Below, piece after piece: positions 37,167 to 45,532 of a stretch of DNA of 64,000 nt. Position numbers and translations under genes: made by a program. The stretch spans positions 16,672 to 80,671 of the forward strand of contig NZ_FNCJ01000027.1 in assembly GCF_900100735.1 (NCBI RefSeq). The letters are read 5' to 3'. A model generated the notes under the pieces. It saw only the letters and a list, made by a program, of their open reading frames with translations, was not told the origin of the DNA and did not search any database. The stretch's first letter is position 1. Every line of letters begins with the position of its first letter. Source of the DNA: Paraburkholderia phenazinium (GTDB taxonomy: Bacteria; Pseudomonadota; Gammaproteobacteria; Burkholderiales; Burkholderiaceae).

Positions 37167-38907
37167 CTATTGTTTTTTCTGCTTCGTCCTGCCGACGAGC
37201 GCCCCAATTTTTAAGTGTTGTTTGCCGTAGATTCGCGGCACGTGCGGTTCGCCAGTCGTAGAGCCGAGCAGACGCCCCGTGGCGTATCGCCCAGTCCAAT
37301 CGAGCGGCAATATAAGCGTCGCGGGTTTGCGAAAATCCCCGAAGCAAGGAATCGGACGCGGACGACTTCAATGCGTACTCGTTGATACCCAGGAGTTCGC
37401 GAAGCCGATAAACGCTACGACGCACGGGTGGGTCGTCAAGCAAATCAAGATGGGCCGCGGCGGCATTTACTGCACGAGCTAAGGCAGATAGTGCACTTGA
37501 GGGCCTCGGTGCATGTCCCGGCGCATGCATGGGCGCTGAGTGTCGAGTGTGGTGTTGAAGCCATTCACGCGCATTTCTGTGTAGTACCGCAAATGTCGCT
37601 GGTGCGATATGTCGGAGCTGAGTTTGCGTCGCTTTTGGGTGGTCTTGATGCAGCCTCAGCCAAAGAAGCTTCGCGTCATTGGTCGAATGCGTCACAAGGG
37701 TCCGATAATGAGACTCGACAAAAGGCATCGCAGCAAGCACGCGATAGACGGTATTCGTCGACATCTCCGTGGCGCATGCGACTTCCTGCGGACGCATACC
37801 AGACGCGAGACGCTGTCGGATTGTCGTAAGCGTCGCATCGTCCAACCTAGATGGGCGCGCATCGACAGGTATCCCTGAGCATCGGCAGACGATGGTCAGC
37901 CGGTGCGCGCTGGTGCCTAGCGCGTGGGCCGCTGAGACAACCGAGCCGTACAGCGACAGTGCTGCCTTCACCTGTGCCGCAGAAAGAGACCTTACTTCTC
38001 GGCGGCCGCGCAAGGGACTGCAAGGGCGTTGGCATTCGCAATGCTGCGCAAACCATGTGAGCAAAATGCACCACACTGCGTGGATTGCACGGCCTTCACG
38101 CGTCAGCGCGCGGAGCGCAGCCTCGATGTACTCGGGTGTCGAGACAAGGGCATCAAGGCGACAGTCGTCGAAGCGCTCACTATAGAACGACATGAACGTT
38201 GTGACCAATTCCGCCAGCCGAAGCCGGCCGCTATCCAGCAGCCAGTGCGCCTTTCGCAAGGCGTCAATCACTCCCGCCTTACTGTACGCACACGCCGACT
38301 GCACACCCGCGACGCAGACGTCGGAGTACATTGCGAACTGGATGGCATTACGCAGGTGCAACATCGAACGCGTGCAATGGCACTGAGCATCAAACAGATG
38401 TTCCCGTTTGGCGGAGGGCCGGAGCCAGCAAAAGTGGACCGGACACGCAGCTACGAACGGGGCGACATCGCGACGATGCGTGAAGGAGAATCCATATTGG
38501 TCGAGAGCGGCCTCTTCGCATTCTGGACACACAAGGAAAGCTGCTTCCGAAGGCGCAAGCAGAACCGGAAGCCGTGACGACCGAATCGGCCCCTTGCAAG
38601 ACGTCCTCAGTCGTTCTTTGAGCGCGTTGTGCCGTTCCGGTGGCACGCCAAGCAGCTCATAGGCGAGCAGCGTGTGCTTCGCCTCAAGCTCGTCGCGGTC
38701 TCCAAACAGATATCCGACGCGAGCGTGGAATTCATCTAGGCGGCTCGGCATACCATCGAGAGCGGGACACCTCGCAAGCAACTGTCGGCTAATTTTGCGA
38801 AGCGTGCTATCGCCCGCGAGACGCGCGTTTCGACGAAGCAGCGAGTTCACGGTCTCGCCATCCGGGAAAGGCGTTATCAGCACCTGTGAAGAAAGCTGCT
38901 CAGACAT
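37123..38907 (-). CDS. tniQ: TniQ/TnsD-family target-selection protein (second, diverged copy)
   Basis: 594 residues. TniQ-like N terminus PFPDGETVNSLLRRNARLAG and zinc region FLVCPECEEAALDQYGFSFT, with AACPVHFCWL completing the site. A helix-turn-helix is visible at RPQEVACATEMSTNTVYRVL, and another lies near the middle (SVVSAAHALGTSAHRL). It is poorly similar to the adjacent copy. Elements with two TniQ proteins often use one for an attachment site and one for another target; which does which is not shown here. Confidence 0.8.
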   Translation of the reverse strand: MSEQLSSQVLITPFPDGETVNSLLRRNARLAGDSTLRKISRQLLARCPALDGMPSRLDEFHARVGYLFGDRDELEAKHTLLAYELLGVPPERHNALKERLRTSCKGPIRSSRLPVLLAPSEAAFLVCPECEEAALDQYGFSFTHRRDVAPFVAACPVHFCWLRPSAKREHLFDAQCHCTRSMLHLRNAIQFAMYSDVCVAGVQSACAYSKAGVIDALRKAHWLLDSGRLRLAELVTTFMSFYSERFDDCRLDALVSTPEYIEAALRALTREGRAIHAVWCILLTWFAQHCECQRPCSPLRGRREVRSLSAAQVKAALSLYGSVVSAAHALGTSAHRLTIVCRCSGIPVDARPSRLDDATLTTIRQRLASGMRPQEVACATEMSTNTVYRVLAAMPFVESHYRTLVTHSTNDAKLLWLRLHQDHPKATQTQLRHIAPATFAVLHRNAREWLQHHTRHSAPMHAPGHAPRPSSALSALARAVNAAAAHLDLLDDPPVRRSVYRLRELLGINEYALKSSASDSLLRGFSQTRDAYIAARLDWAIRHGASARLYDWRTARAANLRQTTLKNWGARRQDEAEKTIDGHSKFVSRNGNQG

Positions 38908-40309
38908 GGCCTGCCCCCAATAGGGGCCCGGTTGAACGTGCCGCCAAAATCGAACCTGCGCCGAAAGGCAGGTGGTCGAGGTATTGCTTGACCGCGGAAC
39001 GGGATATCGATGAGGGGTCGACGCCGTATGCCTTTATGGCAATACGGGCTGGCTCGCAGGTTCGCAATTGAGTTTCAAAAATTCCTGCGACTAATGCCTG
39101 CTTGGGGCCAGCGTTCCTCAACAACTCGGGCTCCCACGCAAGGTGTTCGTGGAGGGCGCGGAAGCCTGCCGCTAGCCAACCAACACGACCGTGACAGACG
39201 TCGAAGGTCCAGCGGGGCAAATGATGTGGCATCTCGAGTTGTGGCGAAAGCAGCCCTGCTTTCCAGAACCACAGGTTGAACTGGTACCAGAAATCCAGCT
39301 TGTCGAGGTCATCCGCGGTCACTTCATGTAGGCTACGGCCGCAGAGAATGGCCTCGATGTTGTCGGGGGGAACAGCCATCGCCGGAAATGCGAAAATCCG
39401 CCCGCGGAGAACAGCGTCGACGTCCGAATCCAACTGCTTCGCGCCGGCCATGAACACGTCGGTGCATGAAAGCAGAAGCGGGATGTTCGTGTGGCCCTGA
39501 AGCCGGCATAAATACTTCAGGATGTCGCGAACGTGTCCTTTAAGGCTCTGAGCATTGGCACCGTCAATGACAAACAGGCCCACGTTCAATAGAACCGATG
39601 CGGCAATGATTGCAGACTCGGCACTCTTTCCGCGCATTTTTCGGAATACAGCGGTGAGGCTCGCAGGGTCTTTGATTTCGGAAACGAACTTATCCCGAAT
39701 CTGCTCGAGCAGTCCTTTCAGGGTTCCACAACTGGGCCACTGCAAAACAACAATTGGAAAGTACCAAACGAGCTTGATATCCGGCAACGCTGGTGACACC
39801 ACACGAAACGGCGCTCCGAATATATTGCGCAGACGCTGTATGTAAGCCGTTCGGCCCGACTGGGAGCATCCAGTTATGACGAAATTCACGCCGGTGAGCG
39901 TATCGAGGTTTTCGCGGCTCGGAATAGGGCCCCGTCCTTGGACGGCTTCTTGGAACGAATAGAAATACCGGCGGTACCTCGGATTGTTAAGGCACTTGTC
40001 CCGCATGCAGTCGACATAGGCAGAGACGAGCGTGTACGTATATCTCGCGACGTCCTCGGTCGCGAGGTATCCCCTGTCAAAATGCGTCATTGCTCGAACC
40101 TTTGCTTCAGGCTCTGCCTTCCACAAGTCCTTGTCGTCCGGGACGAGCCGATTGCGCAGTCGCTTGACGACGGCTGTCTTACTCGGCGCATGTCTGAACT
40201 CGGGAAGCTCCGATGTTTGACCGACGTACGCATCGAGGCTCCCGGCGGGCTTGGATACCTGTCCGCGACGAAACACAGGCCAAGTCGGCATCTCGACAAG
40301 TTCCATCAT
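38900..40309 (-). CDS. tnsC: TnsC-like AAA protein with degenerate nucleotide site
   Basis: 469 residues. The P-loop region reads VITGCSQSGRTAYIQRL, with Arg instead of the invariant Lys. Walker B reads GLFVIDGANAQ, without the catalytic Glu; a sensor-like LLLSCTDVFM follows. TnsC assembles on DNA with ATP and passes target signals to TnsAB. Context, size and downstream TniQ/TnsA/TnsB genes support the call. The altered motifs imply weak or no ATP hydrolysis. Starts with ATGATG; coupled to a short ORF upstream. Confidence 0.75.
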   Translation of the reverse strand: MMELVEMPTWPVFRRGQVSKPAGSLDAYVGQTSELPEFRHAPSKTAVVKRLRNRLVPDDKDLWKAEPEAKVRAMTHFDRGYLATEDVARYTYTLVSAYVDCMRDKCLNNPRYRRYFYSFQEAVQGRGPIPSRENLDTLTGVNFVITGCSQSGRTAYIQRLRNIFGAPFRVVSPALPDIKLVWYFPIVVLQWPSCGTLKGLLEQIRDKFVSEIKDPASLTAVFRKMRGKSAESAIIAASVLLNVGLFVIDGANAQSLKGHVRDILKYLCRLQGHTNIPLLLSCTDVFMAGAKQLDSDVDAVLRGRIFAFPAMAVPPDNIEAILCGRSLHEVTADDLDKLDFWYQFNLWFWKAGLLSPQLEMPHHLPRWTFDVCHGRVGWLAAGFRALHEHLAWEPELLRNAGPKQALVAGIFETQLRTCEPARIAIKAYGVDPSSISRSAVKQYLDHLPFGAGSILAARSTGPLLGAGHV

Positions 40310-40500
40310 GCGAACACCCCCACGTTGCTGACGAGAGCGTATAGAAATGGCGGTTCGGAGCGCTCGTCGAGGCTTACGTGCGTCGAGGCAACGGAGAGGC
40401 GAGCGGCACCATCCTCATATCCGCCAATGGCGGATGGTGATGCGGAACGGACTAGGGGACGCGGACGAAAAGCGACCATGCCGAATTGAATGACTGCCAT
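40306..40500 (-). CDS. Short ORF translationally coupled to tnsC
   Basis: 64 residues (starts MAVIQFGMVAFRPRPLVRSA). Its TGA shares bases with the tnsC ATG (ATGA), and it is the first possible gene of the tns operon. No motif; no strong ribosome binding site. May be a real small protein or a chance leader frame. Confidence 0.4.
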   Translation of the reverse strand: MAVIQFGMVAFRPRPLVRSASPSAIGGYEDGAARLSVASTHVSLDERSEPPFLYALVSNVGVFA

Positions 40501-40575
40501 AGGTTTCTCACTGCGTGAATAGGGACGGAAGAGCAAAGCGCCCCCCATCTGCCTTAAACATCTTGCGGGCAGGGG

Positions 40576-40687
40576 TTGACGCGGCAACCCATTTGTGAGA
40601 ACCTACGCGCGCAAGTGCGGTGGATGCCTCATTTTTGGGTACGCCATCAGACGGCGGACAGGGTTGCAGCCCTGCCCGCCGTTTTTG
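40576..40687 (+). ncRNA. Candidate small structured RNA ending in a strong terminator (C4-like?)
   Basis: A TTGACG hexamer (40576-40581) precedes about 80 nt ending in a GC-rich hairpin (CGGCGGACAGGG ... CCCTGCCCGCCG) and TTTTT (40652-40687). No gene precedes this terminator on the plus strand. The internal GGTGGATGCC and GCCATCAGACGGCGG recall the C4 antisense RNA family of phages and islands. That resemblance is from memory and untested. Confidence 0.4.
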
Positions 40688-40786
40688 TTTCGGAGCGGTG
40701 ATTTTAGGGTCGACGGTAGGGCCGGGAACAGCCTCCTTACGAAAGTAAAAATGCGCAGTCGAACAACAAAATCAAAGTTAATTTTG

Positions 40787-40815
40787 TTGACAAATGCACA
40801 TTACTCAGATAGTAT
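40787..40815 (+). promoter_or_regulatory. Consensus sigma-70 promoter with overlapping palindrome
   Basis: TTGACA (40787-40792), a 17-bp spacer, then TAGTAT (40810-40815). ACAAAAT and ATTTTGT form an inverted repeat just upstream, reaching the -35 box. It reads towards the DUF6471 gene; the leader would be about 360 nt. The region 40,816-41,184 has no convincing gene. Confidence 0.7.
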
Positions 40816-41184
40816 ATTTCGCAACGTGCGATAAATGCGGACGATATTACTCGATGCACTGTCCCGTTGCAAGTGCAGCTTGCCCTCTCTCGCCGTCGAC
40901 CTTCATTTCACATAGAAAGCCTCTCGAAGCATTCCCGTTCCGGGGAAATCGTTGAGTGCACCAGTTCCATCCACTGCGCTCCATCCATTCGAGCCAAGAC
41001 TGGGCCGTCTCGTCGCCTCCGACGAGAACATCCACGCCGATGTGCCTAGTACAATCTATTTCGGTTCGCGCGCGACATTTCGTGCTCTTTCATTGATGGT
41101 ACTTGCGCTTTCATCCGGTCAAATTCGGCGATTTTTACTGTCATTTCTATTCTATGTCGTTTTTTCGCTGATGCAAGGAGGCTT

Positions 41185-41703
41185 GTGAGCGAAGCGGGAA
41201 CACCTTGGCCCAACCTCGCTTCCCGCGTCGTGCGTGTTGCGCTCGCGCGGAAAGACTTCAGTTATGCACAATTATCAGAGGCTCTAAGCTCGGTTGGCGT
41301 CCGAGAAAGCGAGCGCTCCCTCGCCTCCCGCGTCTCCCGCGGCCGCATTAAACTCTGCCTGCTACTGCAGATTTTCTCGGTAACTGGCGCAAAGATGCCA
41401 GCTTTGTGGGCCGGCCCTCTGTCGATGCCGGGCACGTGGGAACAGCGTGCCAAAGCGGTTGTGGCCTCGGAACTGTCGAGGCAACCGAGGCTCACCCTAG
41501 AAGAACTGGCGCATAGGATGACCCGGCTTGGAGCGGAGTTGACTGAACACACTCTGGCTTCGCATCTTGCACAAGGAACCATCACCCTGCCGGAATTTCT
41601 CCAGTGCCTTGTTGCACTAGGCAGTTCGAGCCTTGAGCACTACGTGGACTACGAGGACCTCGCCGCCGCAGCCCAAGCGGCGCCAGCGCGACCGCTGGCA
41701 TGA
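41185..41703 (+). CDS. Tandem DUF6471-domain protein
   Basis: 172 residues from a GTG with AAGGAGG upstream. Two copies of one helical unit: FSYAQLSEALSSVGVRESER (residues about 22-70) and LTLEELAHRMTRLGAELTEH (about 105-155). Each ends in a conserved LQIFSVTGA / LQCLVALGS-type stretch. The unit looks like an HTH-like DNA-binding fold; the family has no assigned role. It has a strong promoter upstream, and similar GGCGATTTTT..CTGTC sequences lie on both sides of the gene. Confidence 0.75.
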   Translation: MSEAGTPWPNLASRVVRVALARKDFSYAQLSEALSSVGVRESERSLASRVSRGRIKLCLLLQIFSVTGAKMPALWAGPLSMPGTWEQRAKAVVASELSRQPRLTLEELAHRMTRLGAELTEHTLASHLAQGTITLPEFLQCLVALGSSSLEHYVDYEDLAAAAQAAPARPLA

Positions 41704-42003
41704 GCACGTTTAGCAATAATTCTTGCCATTCTGGCCAGCTTTACTAGAATAAAAATTGGCGATTTTTCTGTCCGTTTACTTCGAAAAGCCCCCGCCTACC
41801 GATTAGGTGGCGCGCCGGCCTTTGGTCTTTGCTTAACGCTGGCCGATACGGCCACGATTTGAACGTTCGCGACTGAGTGGCCCATCGCGGGTACCCATCG
41901 ACACGCTCGCTCTGCCATCAGCCAGACGCAGGCAGCGTACGAAGAGTGAAAAACTATGACGTCTGCGCCGATGTCACACGGTCAATTTCTTCGGAGCATG
42001 GAA
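41704..42003. other. Intergenic region, no gene seen
   Basis: About 300 bp. It contains GGCGATTTTTCTGTC near 41,758, close to a motif near 41,126 upstream of the DUF6471 gene. No other feature. Confidence 0.35.
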
Positions 42004-42207
42004 ATGACGACTCCAGATGAGCGGACTAAAGCTGTTCGGGATACTAATGAGTTTCTTCGAACGCTCGCTTCCGTCGACCAAATCACAATTCCCGGCCTTA
42101 TCCAGACAGTCGCCGTAGACCTTTTGCGGCACTACCCGCTGGACGTTGACCTCGAAGCATCTGCTTCGGCGCTGCCAAGCGTTTGGGCCCATCCACCTCC
42201 GGCATAG
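42004..42207 (+). CDS. BPSL0761-family small protein
   Basis: 67 residues starting MTTPDERTKAVRDTNEFL; an ATG two codons upstream is also possible. The sequence TPDERTKAV..TNEFL followed by VDLLRHYP is the pattern of a small Burkholderia family often found in islands. Function unknown. Confidence 0.7.
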   Translation: MTTPDERTKAVRDTNEFLRTLASVDQITIPGLIQTVAVDLLRHYPLDVDLEASASALPSVWAHPPPA

Positions 42208-42339
42208 GTGTGGAATCGCGAAGCTCGGGTCCACACTGCGTAGCTTTCCCCGTCATTTGAACGCGGCGCGAAAATCTGCAAAACCCGCCGCGCACATCCG
42301 GAATTTCCAGCGCGAGTTGCGGGGCGGAGGCACCACAAC

Positions 42340-42789
42340 ATGCTGAAGGTAACTGTCGAAATCTGGCCGGGCGGACACGAAAATGGTCGCAGGTCGCTCG
42401 CGGCCGCAGATATCGGGCGAGTCATAAATGGTGCGCTTGCGGACTACCGGGTCGAACTGCACGAGGATGGGCAGGGTGGTATCGGAAGCGCAGGCTTGCT
42501 TGATTATCCACGCTACTCCACGACCGTGTGGGACCTCGTGGCTCGTGCGATTGCGGTGGCGTTGACGGGAAAAGAGGAACTGCCTCCACGTCCCCGGAAA
42601 CTTGATGTTCCTGTACATGTAGCCGGTAATATTCCATATATTCGCCTCCGGGAGATACCGGAGCCGGCACGAAGCCTGTTTCAGAAACGCATCGCCTACT
42701 CGACTCGTCCGCTAATCGAAGAAGACCCGATGCCTATGGACTGTGCTTATTCATGGGACTGGTTCGATTTCCTGGCTGGCGACAGGTAA
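42340..42789 (+). CDS. Conserved hypothetical protein
   Basis: 149 residues, starting MLKVTVEIWPGGHENGRRSL. DYPRYSTTVWDLVARAIAVA and VHVAGNIPYIRLREIPEPAR look like a family I recall from Burkholderia islands and plasmids, with no assigned function. GGAG lies about 11 bases before the ATG. Confidence 0.7.
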   Translation: MLKVTVEIWPGGHENGRRSLAAADIGRVINGALADYRVELHEDGQGGIGSAGLLDYPRYSTTVWDLVARAIAVALTGKEELPPRPRKLDVPVHVAGNIPYIRLREIPEPARSLFQKRIAYSTRPLIEEDPMPMDCAYSWDWFDFLAGDR

Positions 42790-42818
42790 TGCCAGCGACA
42801 TTGACCAAGTGCTCCAAC

Positions 42819-42950
42819 ATGAAGTGGCTAACCCGATTCGCTTCATCGCAGAAGAACATCGACTGTGTTGCGAAGTGGTTCGGCGGGGCGATAGTGTTGC
42901 TCGGCGTGGTCCTCGTGCTCGTCATATTGGTCCCGAGGATTTTCAGATGA
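42819..42950 (+). CDS. 43-residue single-pass membrane peptide (copy 1)
   Basis: MKWLTRFASSQKNIDCVAKW is followed by one hydrophobic helix (GGAIVLLGVVLVLVILVP) and a basic end. A second copy of exactly the same length lies at 43571-43702. The conserved MKWL.RFASSQKN.D start argues that it is translated. Too short for standard gene calling. Confidence 0.6.
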   Translation: MKWLTRFASSQKNIDCVAKWFGGAIVLLGVVLVLVILVPRIFR

Positions 42951-43309
42951 ACGGAACCGTGGTGATTTCTTATGATTTCCAGAAGGCGCCGCGCCCGGGA
43001 TTCTGCTCCGGCGCGGTACCCAAGACTTCCAACGTGGCAATCCTTTGACGCAAGCGCAACAGCTTACCAGGGGACCAACAGCATCCGGCAAACACGCGTT
43101 GGCGCGGCTCGAAGAGGCCTCACATTCGACATCGAGCATACAGTGGACTATGTCGCGATGCGACTCTTCCAAGGTGTACGACATGAGTTCGCTACCGTCA
43201 CTTTTTACATCGGGATTTCTAAACAAGACGGCCCGCAGCCGCCTGCTTTGGAGTCCGCGGTTTGTTGACGTTGGCCTCGCTTGCGGCAGGGTGGCCTCGG
43301 AGACTGGAA
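42951..43309. other. Region between the small membrane ORF and the HTH gene
   Basis: About 360 bp. One frame is open across it but has no start site or motif I trust. Possibly decayed coding sequence. Confidence 0.35.
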
Positions 43310-43522
43310 ATGAACGTCGCAGAAGCAGCCAAGTACCTCTTCGTAAGTCGCCCACACGTACGGCTATTGCTTGAACGCGGCAAGATAACCGGCATTCCCA
43401 CAGAGAACGGAGACTATGCCATTGACGATGCATCTGTCGAGAAATACAAGAGCGATAGGAAGCGCGCCGCCAAAGAATATTTAGATTCGCAAACCGAAGA
43501 CAAGGACCCTCTCGGCCTATAA
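43310..43522 (+). CDS. Excisionase-type HTH DNA-binding protein
   Basis: 70 residues starting MNVAEAAKYLFVSRPHVRLL. This is the HTH_17/MerR-like pattern AAKYLFVSRPHVRLLLERGKI followed by a beta wing. Many such proteins are antitoxins or excisionase-like regulators. Its C-terminal helix is rich in charged residues. GGAG lies about ten bases upstream of the ATG. No toxin of known type is adjacent. Confidence 0.7.
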   Translation: MNVAEAAKYLFVSRPHVRLLLERGKITGIPTENGDYAIDDASVEKYKSDRKRAAKEYLDSQTEDKDPLGL

Positions 43523-43570
43523 GGCCGAACTCGCTCTGCGAATCCGACGTCCGAGCTGGTCGAGGCAACT

Positions 43571-43702
43571 ATGAAATGGCTATTTCGGTTTGCATCTTCG
43601 CAGAAGAATGTCGATTTCGTGGTCGAGTGGGTCGGCCGGATAGCTCTGGTGCTCGGACTGATAGTTGGCTTCATCTTTGTCGTTGCAATCATCCGGAGAT
43701 GA
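43571..43702 (+). CDS. 43-residue single-pass membrane peptide (copy 2)
   Basis: MKWLFRFASSQKNVDFVVEW then a hydrophobic helix (IALVLGLIVGFIFVVAII) and RR. It matches copy 1 in length, N-terminal motif and topology, with most changes conservative. It lies 45 bp before the DUF29 gene. A role as a small toxin or membrane anchor is possible but not shown. Confidence 0.6.
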   Translation: MKWLFRFASSQKNVDFVVEWVGRIALVLGLIVGFIFVVAIIRR

Positions 43703-43747
43703 CTTTCGTTCCGGCAGGGTGCGGGTGATGTTTATGAAGGAGTTCAG

Positions 43748-44527
43748 ATGACAACCTATGACGAGGATGTCTGCGCGTGGGCATTTGAACAAGCCCGATT
43801 TCTGCGGGAACGTCGTTTCGACCTGCTGGACATCGAGCATCTTGCTGATGAGATTGAAGATATCGCGAAGGCGGAACTGGTTGAGCTAGCCAGACAGATG
43901 TCGGTCCTGTTCGCCCTTTTACTCAAGTGGAACCACCTGCCCGCCGAGCGCACCGACAGTCGTTCGGCAATGATTGAGGCGCGACGGCTGGATGTTGCCG
44001 ATATTCTGGACGACTCACCGAGTCTGCGCGCCAAGGTTGATGAACCCCGAACGTTCCAGTTGATATGGGCAGACGCGCTCGCTCAGGCGACAGCCGAAAG
44101 CGGACACGATTGGTTTCCATCGGAATGTCCTTGGGCAATCGACGATGTTCTTTCTGAGGGCTGGTTGCCAGCCGACGCCTCGAAGCTTCGCCACGTGGAC
44201 CTGAGGGCCTTGGCGCTCAACATCGATGCTACGTATATACGGGTTAGCGGCAAAAGTGGTGCCCGCATCCGCTACCAACGAATTAATTTTGGGCGCCCTA
44301 CCCAAGGCCGTAAAGCTAAAGCGGGGGCGATAGTTTCGCGTATGGCACTGACGATTTGCATGCTCGCGCCGGATGTGGTGGATACGATTCTCACCATGCC
44401 ATCTGGGCCACTCGGACGTTTGGTCAAAGCGAAGGTCCGTCGCGCACGAACACCGAAACACACCCGAGGATTGGTCAAGCGTCGTCCAGCAAGTACTATC
44501 TTTTGTATCCGGGACAGTCAGCGCTGA
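43748..44527 (+). CDS. DUF29-domain protein with extra C-terminal segment
   Basis: 259 residues. Residues 1-145 are DUF29: TYDEDVCAWAFEQARFLRER, LDIEHLADEIEDIAKAE, LFALLLKWNHLPAERTDS and HDWFPSECPWAIDDVL. DUF29 proteins usually stop about there. The remaining 110 residues are basic and unlike the family; one stretch (LAPDVVDTILTMPSG) recalls the C-terminal part of serine recombinases. This suggests a fusion or rearrangement after residue 150. AAGGAG lies close before the ATG. Decayed pieces of the same gene occur at 49.2 and 53.0 kb. Confidence 0.7.
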   Translation: MTTYDEDVCAWAFEQARFLRERRFDLLDIEHLADEIEDIAKAELVELARQMSVLFALLLKWNHLPAERTDSRSAMIEARRLDVADILDDSPSLRAKVDEPRTFQLIWADALAQATAESGHDWFPSECPWAIDDVLSEGWLPADASKLRHVDLRALALNIDATYIRVSGKSGARIRYQRINFGRPTQGRKAKAGAIVSRMALTICMLAPDVVDTILTMPSGPLGRLVKAKVRRARTPKHTRGLVKRRPASTIFCIRDSQR

Positions 44528-44596
44528 TGGACCAATCCGCTTCAATATCGGATATCAACTCATTGCGAAACTTGCGATGTCGACGAAGGAGGCGAA

Positions 44597-44899
44597 GTGA
44601 CCCAAGTCTTTGCATGGGGTTATGTTGCTTGGATGACGCAGCGGCCCTCAGGCTATTCGTTGTCGGGATACATCGACGGCCGGGAATTTGACATTGTCAC
44701 GGACCTGCCGCAGGAGGCTGAGAGGGCATTCGCTCGCGCAGCACGTTCAGCGTGGTTGCACCGCAAACTGCGGGGCCTTCGGGGCCTACCCGCCCGGGAG
44801 TCTCCGCCCATGAATTCGCAAGATACCTACCATGAAGTCTCGCTCAGAATGGCTTTCGTGGCCGTCGTGACCGCGTTATGGAGCCGTGTATTCCGGTGA
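44597..44899 (+). CDS. Hypothetical protein
   Basis: 100 residues from a GTG with GAAGGAGG upstream. Begins VTQVFAWGYVAWMTQRPSGY, with a mixed alpha/beta look and no recognised domain. Its 3' end and the next 60 bp have a decayed copy at 49,036-49,110, so it was part of the duplicated DUF29 module. Confidence 0.5.
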   Translation: MTQVFAWGYVAWMTQRPSGYSLSGYIDGREFDIVTDLPQEAERAFARAARSAWLHRKLRGLRGLPARESPPMNSQDTYHEVSLRMAFVAVVTALWSRVFR

Positions 44900-44971
44900 C
44901 CGGCTGAGAAGCAATCAGATGAAAGTGCGCAAATTCAAGCGTGTGCGCGACTCTGTTACGCCCAGCCTTGG

Positions 44972-45169
44972 CTACCTGGCCGCATCTTCAACCAGATACT
45001 CGGCCTCTTTCTGGACGGGCACCCACTCGTGGCACAGATGCCGCACGGCCTCCTCGACGACTTCATAACTCAATTCACAGCTATCGATGTCCGTCACACC
45101 CATTTGAGCGAGGTCAGACGCCGCGGCTTCTCCGAAGGAAATTCTGAAGAACAAGGTATCCGACGCCAT
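44972..45169 (-). CDS. Small hypothetical protein
   Basis: 65 residues, acidic (LAQMGVTDIDSCELSYEVVE, then LCHEWVPVQKEAEYLVEDAA). The amino-acid composition is natural for a cytosolic protein, unlike a GC-shadow frame. No family and no clear ribosome binding site. Confidence 0.35.
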   Translation of the reverse strand: MASDTLFFRISFGEAAASDLAQMGVTDIDSCELSYEVVEEAVRHLCHEWVPVQKEAEYLVEDAAR

Positions 45170-45532
45170 GCATGCGACCTCGCACGGGACGATATAGGGG
45201 CATCATTCTGCTCTCAGTGTTGCGCGATACATCATCATTTCGGACCGGAAAGAGCCAGCGCCGTGACCAATGCCCCTTGCCTTGATATCGGATGTGTTTG
45301 CTCAGAGCTATGGAATCGTGAAACACGCCTCTGCGCGCGTAGCCGTGCCGAAGTCTCAAATACCGAAAACACTGACTGCTTGCGTAGCGGCGAAGCGCAA
45401 GCAGCCACTGCCATCTGACCAGGGAAAACATGTCCTACGTCAAGATGCGAGGTGTGTGAGTAGGTCGTGGCTCGATACCTAAAATGACAGGGCTGCGCTG
45501 AGTTTAAACCCGTGACGATGCGTGCCTGCCTT
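45170..45532. other. Region without a recognised gene
   Basis: About 360 bp between the small leftward ORF and the fasciclin stop. Frames are open on both strands but none looks like a protein family. Confidence 0.35.

Noticed and set aside
40592..40605. Second transposon end: CATTTG.TGAGAAC, an inverted near-copy of the terminal repeat with one base missing
   Set aside because: It does not end in ACA, lacks a second internal repeat, and the flanking bases do not repeat AAAAC. It overlaps the candidate small-RNA promoter.
41106..41121. CGCTTTCATCCGGTCA as a TnsB site
   Set aside because: Only 13 of 16 positions match the repeat core and the outer half is absent; such a match is not unusual in this much sequence.
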